DNA from: Promethearchaeota archaeon
Lineage (GTDB): Archaea > Asgardarchaeota > Lokiarchaeia > Sigynarchaeales > SOKP01
Direction of reading: 5' to 3'
Length of the DNA stretch: 5,146 bases
NCBI GenBank assembly: GCA_016839655.1
Contig: JAEOTW010000048.1
Span: 1-5,146 of the forward strand
Part shown: positions 4,145 to 5,146 of the stretch, one piece after another
Layout of the letters: every line of letters begins with the position of its first letter
Numbering within the stretch: position 1 is the first letter of the stretch
Notes under the pieces: model-generated
The model's database searches: none
Told to the model about the DNA's origin: nothing
The model's input: only the letters and a program-made list of their open reading frames with translations
Program-made: the position numbers and the translations under genes

Positions 4145-5071
4145 ATGAATAATAATGATGATATTAGAAAGAATTTCTATAAAGTTTTAGAGCAGAATGA
4201 ATATAAAGGAAAGATAATATCTGCAGAACATATTCCAGAATTACGTAATGCTGTTCAAAAACTTCATGATCTTCTAGATCACGAATTTTATGAAGATTAT
4301 AAGTCTTATTTCGAGTTTCAGCCCGATGTTGATCTTACTCAAATTAGATCCCTTTTTATAATCGCAGTTCCGGTCCCTCAATTTGAAGCAATATTTCACG
4401 GGGATAATAGAGAAATCTCTTTACTCATACCTCCTACATACTTATATGGTCGTAAAATAATTGACCAAATGACAGAAATGGTAAATAATATTCTAGAACC
4501 AAATGGGTATAAAGCAGCATATGCTCGTCTTCCTCAAAAAACACTAGCAGTGCGTTGTGGATTGGCTGAATATGGTAGAAATAATATTTCATATGTGCCA
4601 GAAATGGGAAGTTTTCATCGGTTAACAACATTATACTCTGATTTTCCTACTGATGAAGATAATTGGCAGGAAATACAGATGATGGAGATGTGTAAGGAAT
4701 GTTCAGCTTGCACAAACAGATGCCCAACAGGGGCTATACCAACAGATCGTTTTCTACTACGAGTTGAAAAGTGTCTTACATATCATAACGAGCAACCTCC
4801 AGAGGTTCCATTTCCAGATTGGATTGATTCCTCATGGCATAATTGTTTAGTAGGGTGTCTTCATTGTCAGAAAGTATGTCCAGCAAATAAAAAAGTTAAG
4901 AATTGGACTGAACCAGGACCTGAATTCAATGAAGAAGAAACAGCCCAAATACTACAAGCAATAACATTTGATGAGCTACGGAAAGAAACTCAGGAGAAAA
5001 TTGAAAAGTATGATCTAGTTAATTATTTTGAGGTTTTGCCTCGTAATTTGACTCCCTTTTTTAAAAGTTAA
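4145..5071 (+). CDS. QueG-like double [4Fe-4S] cluster oxidoreductase, probably not a true epoxyqueuosine reductase
   Basis: 308 residues from ATG 4145 (311 from GTG 4136). The N-terminal part (about 1-165) resembles the QueG/reductive-dehalogenase catalytic fold. It contains SLFIIAVPVP, then CGLAEYGRNNISYVPEMGS (138-156), corresponding to QueG's GLGWIGKNTLLI...GS block, then LTTLYSD. A 2x[4Fe-4S] ferredoxin-like module follows: C183-x2-C186-x2-C189-x3-C193-P, C210 (equivalent to QueG's RCISYLT cysteine), and C234-x3-C238-x2-C241-x3-C245-P. In QueG relatives such clusters feed electrons to a cobalamin or similar cofactor in the cytoplasm. Aligned by eye, the QueG catalytic aspartate in D-[ST]-x-P is alanine here (ARLP, near 126-129), and the C-terminal HEAT-like tail is missing. 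A related reductase is therefore likelier than queuosine synthesis. The substrate is unknown. The upstream Lrp gene may regulate it. A T-rich tract (TTTTCTTCCTTTT) after the stop may end transcription. Confidence 0.85.
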   Translation: MNNNDDIRKNFYKVLEQNEYKGKIISAEHIPELRNAVQKLHDLLDHEFYEDYKSYFEFQPDVDLTQIRSLFIIAVPVPQFEAIFHGDNREISLLIPPTYLYGRKIIDQMTEMVNNILEPNGYKAAYARLPQKTLAVRCGLAEYGRNNISYVPEMGSFHRLTTLYSDFPTDEDNWQEIQMMEMCKECSACTNRCPTGAIPTDRFLLRVEKCLTYHNEQPPEVPFPDWIDSSWHNCLVGCLHCQKVCPANKKVKNWTEPGPEFNEEETAQILQAITFDELRKETQEKIEKYDLVNYFEVLPRNLTPFFKS

Positions 5072-5083
5072 TTTTCTTCCTTT

Positions 5084-5146
5084 TCACCATTCGTATCTAC
5101 ATTTTGTACAAGATTTCTTTTTTGCATAGATACGTCTTGGTATGTA
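5084..5146 (-). CDS. Possible C-terminal fragment of a convergent gene, frame unresolved
   Basis: Two minus-strand frames are open from the right edge. One ends at TGA 5084-5086 and reads YIPRRIYAKKKSCTKCRYEW, a basic tail with a CxxC pair like a half zinc ribbon (CTKCRYEW). The other ends at TAA 5068-5070, overlapping the QueG-like stop codon, and reads TYQDVSMQKRNL...EKEEN. The first looks more protein-like, but 20 to 25 codons cannot establish a gene. The layout elsewhere in the window, with convergent genes a few bases apart, makes a gene here plausible. Confidence 0.3.
   Translation of the reverse strand, partial: YIPRRIYAKKKSCTKCRYEW
5092..5134. repeat. 8-bp inverted repeat at the right edge
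   Basis: CGTATCTA (5092-5099) and TAGATACG (5127-5134) are perfect complements separated by 27 bp, inside or just beyond the possible convergent gene end. It could be part of a 3' hairpin or be incidental. The flanking bases do not extend the arms. Confidence 0.4.

Noticed and set aside
4434..4631. 65-codon minus-strand open frame
   Set aside because: It is antisense to the conserved N-terminal domain of the QueG-like protein, and its composition looks like a reversed coding sequence.

Overview
This AT-rich window (roughly 30% G+C by eye) looks archaeal. Most gene starts are preceded, at about the right distance, by A/T-rich TATA-type boxes (TATAAATA, TTTAAATA, TTATATAA) and short leaders, and no bacterial -35/-10 pairs stand out. 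AGA-rich arginine usage, a DUF3795-type cysteine protein, an Lrp/AsnC regulator and a QueG-like double 4Fe-4S protein fit a low-GC anaerobic archaeon. A methanogen-like or Asgard-type lineage is possible, but the sequence does not settle the phylum.

Layout: (1) 1-226, minus strand, N-terminal fragment of a probable exported or membrane-anchored protein running off the left edge. (2) 331-1545, plus, a membrane protein with a pore-like loop and two tandem RCK/TrkA-N-like domains. Its filter region reads SDAGDFG rather than TVGYG, which recalls the plant CASTOR/POLLUX/DMI1 channels. (3) 1564-2298, minus, a TetR/AcrR regulator. (4) 2536-2913, plus, a stand-alone CheY-like receiver. (5) 2953-3462, minus, a DUF3795-type cysteine-rich protein with a C-terminal zinc ribbon. 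(6) 3615-4061, plus, an Lrp/AsnC regulator. (7) 4145-5071, plus, a QueG-like double [4Fe-4S] oxidoreductase. (8) A possible C-terminal fragment of another minus-strand gene at the right edge.

Genes 1-6 alternate strand and appear to be single transcription units. Three divergent promoter regions (227-330, 2299-2535, 3463-3614) alternate with tight convergent junctions (18 and 39 bp). Only the Lrp and QueG-like genes run in the same direction, 83 bp apart, and the second has its own TATA-like box and ribosome-binding site.

Functionally the window looks like a sensing and regulation neighbourhood (ligand-gated channel, one-component regulators, orphan receiver) with redox/metal proteins, rather than a pathway operon. 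No RNA gene, CRISPR array, insertion sequence or integrase was seen. The observations most worth pursuing are the CASTOR/POLLUX-like pore, the repeated 15-bp imperfect palindrome around the TetR promoter, and the QueG relative that lacks the expected catalytic aspartate.
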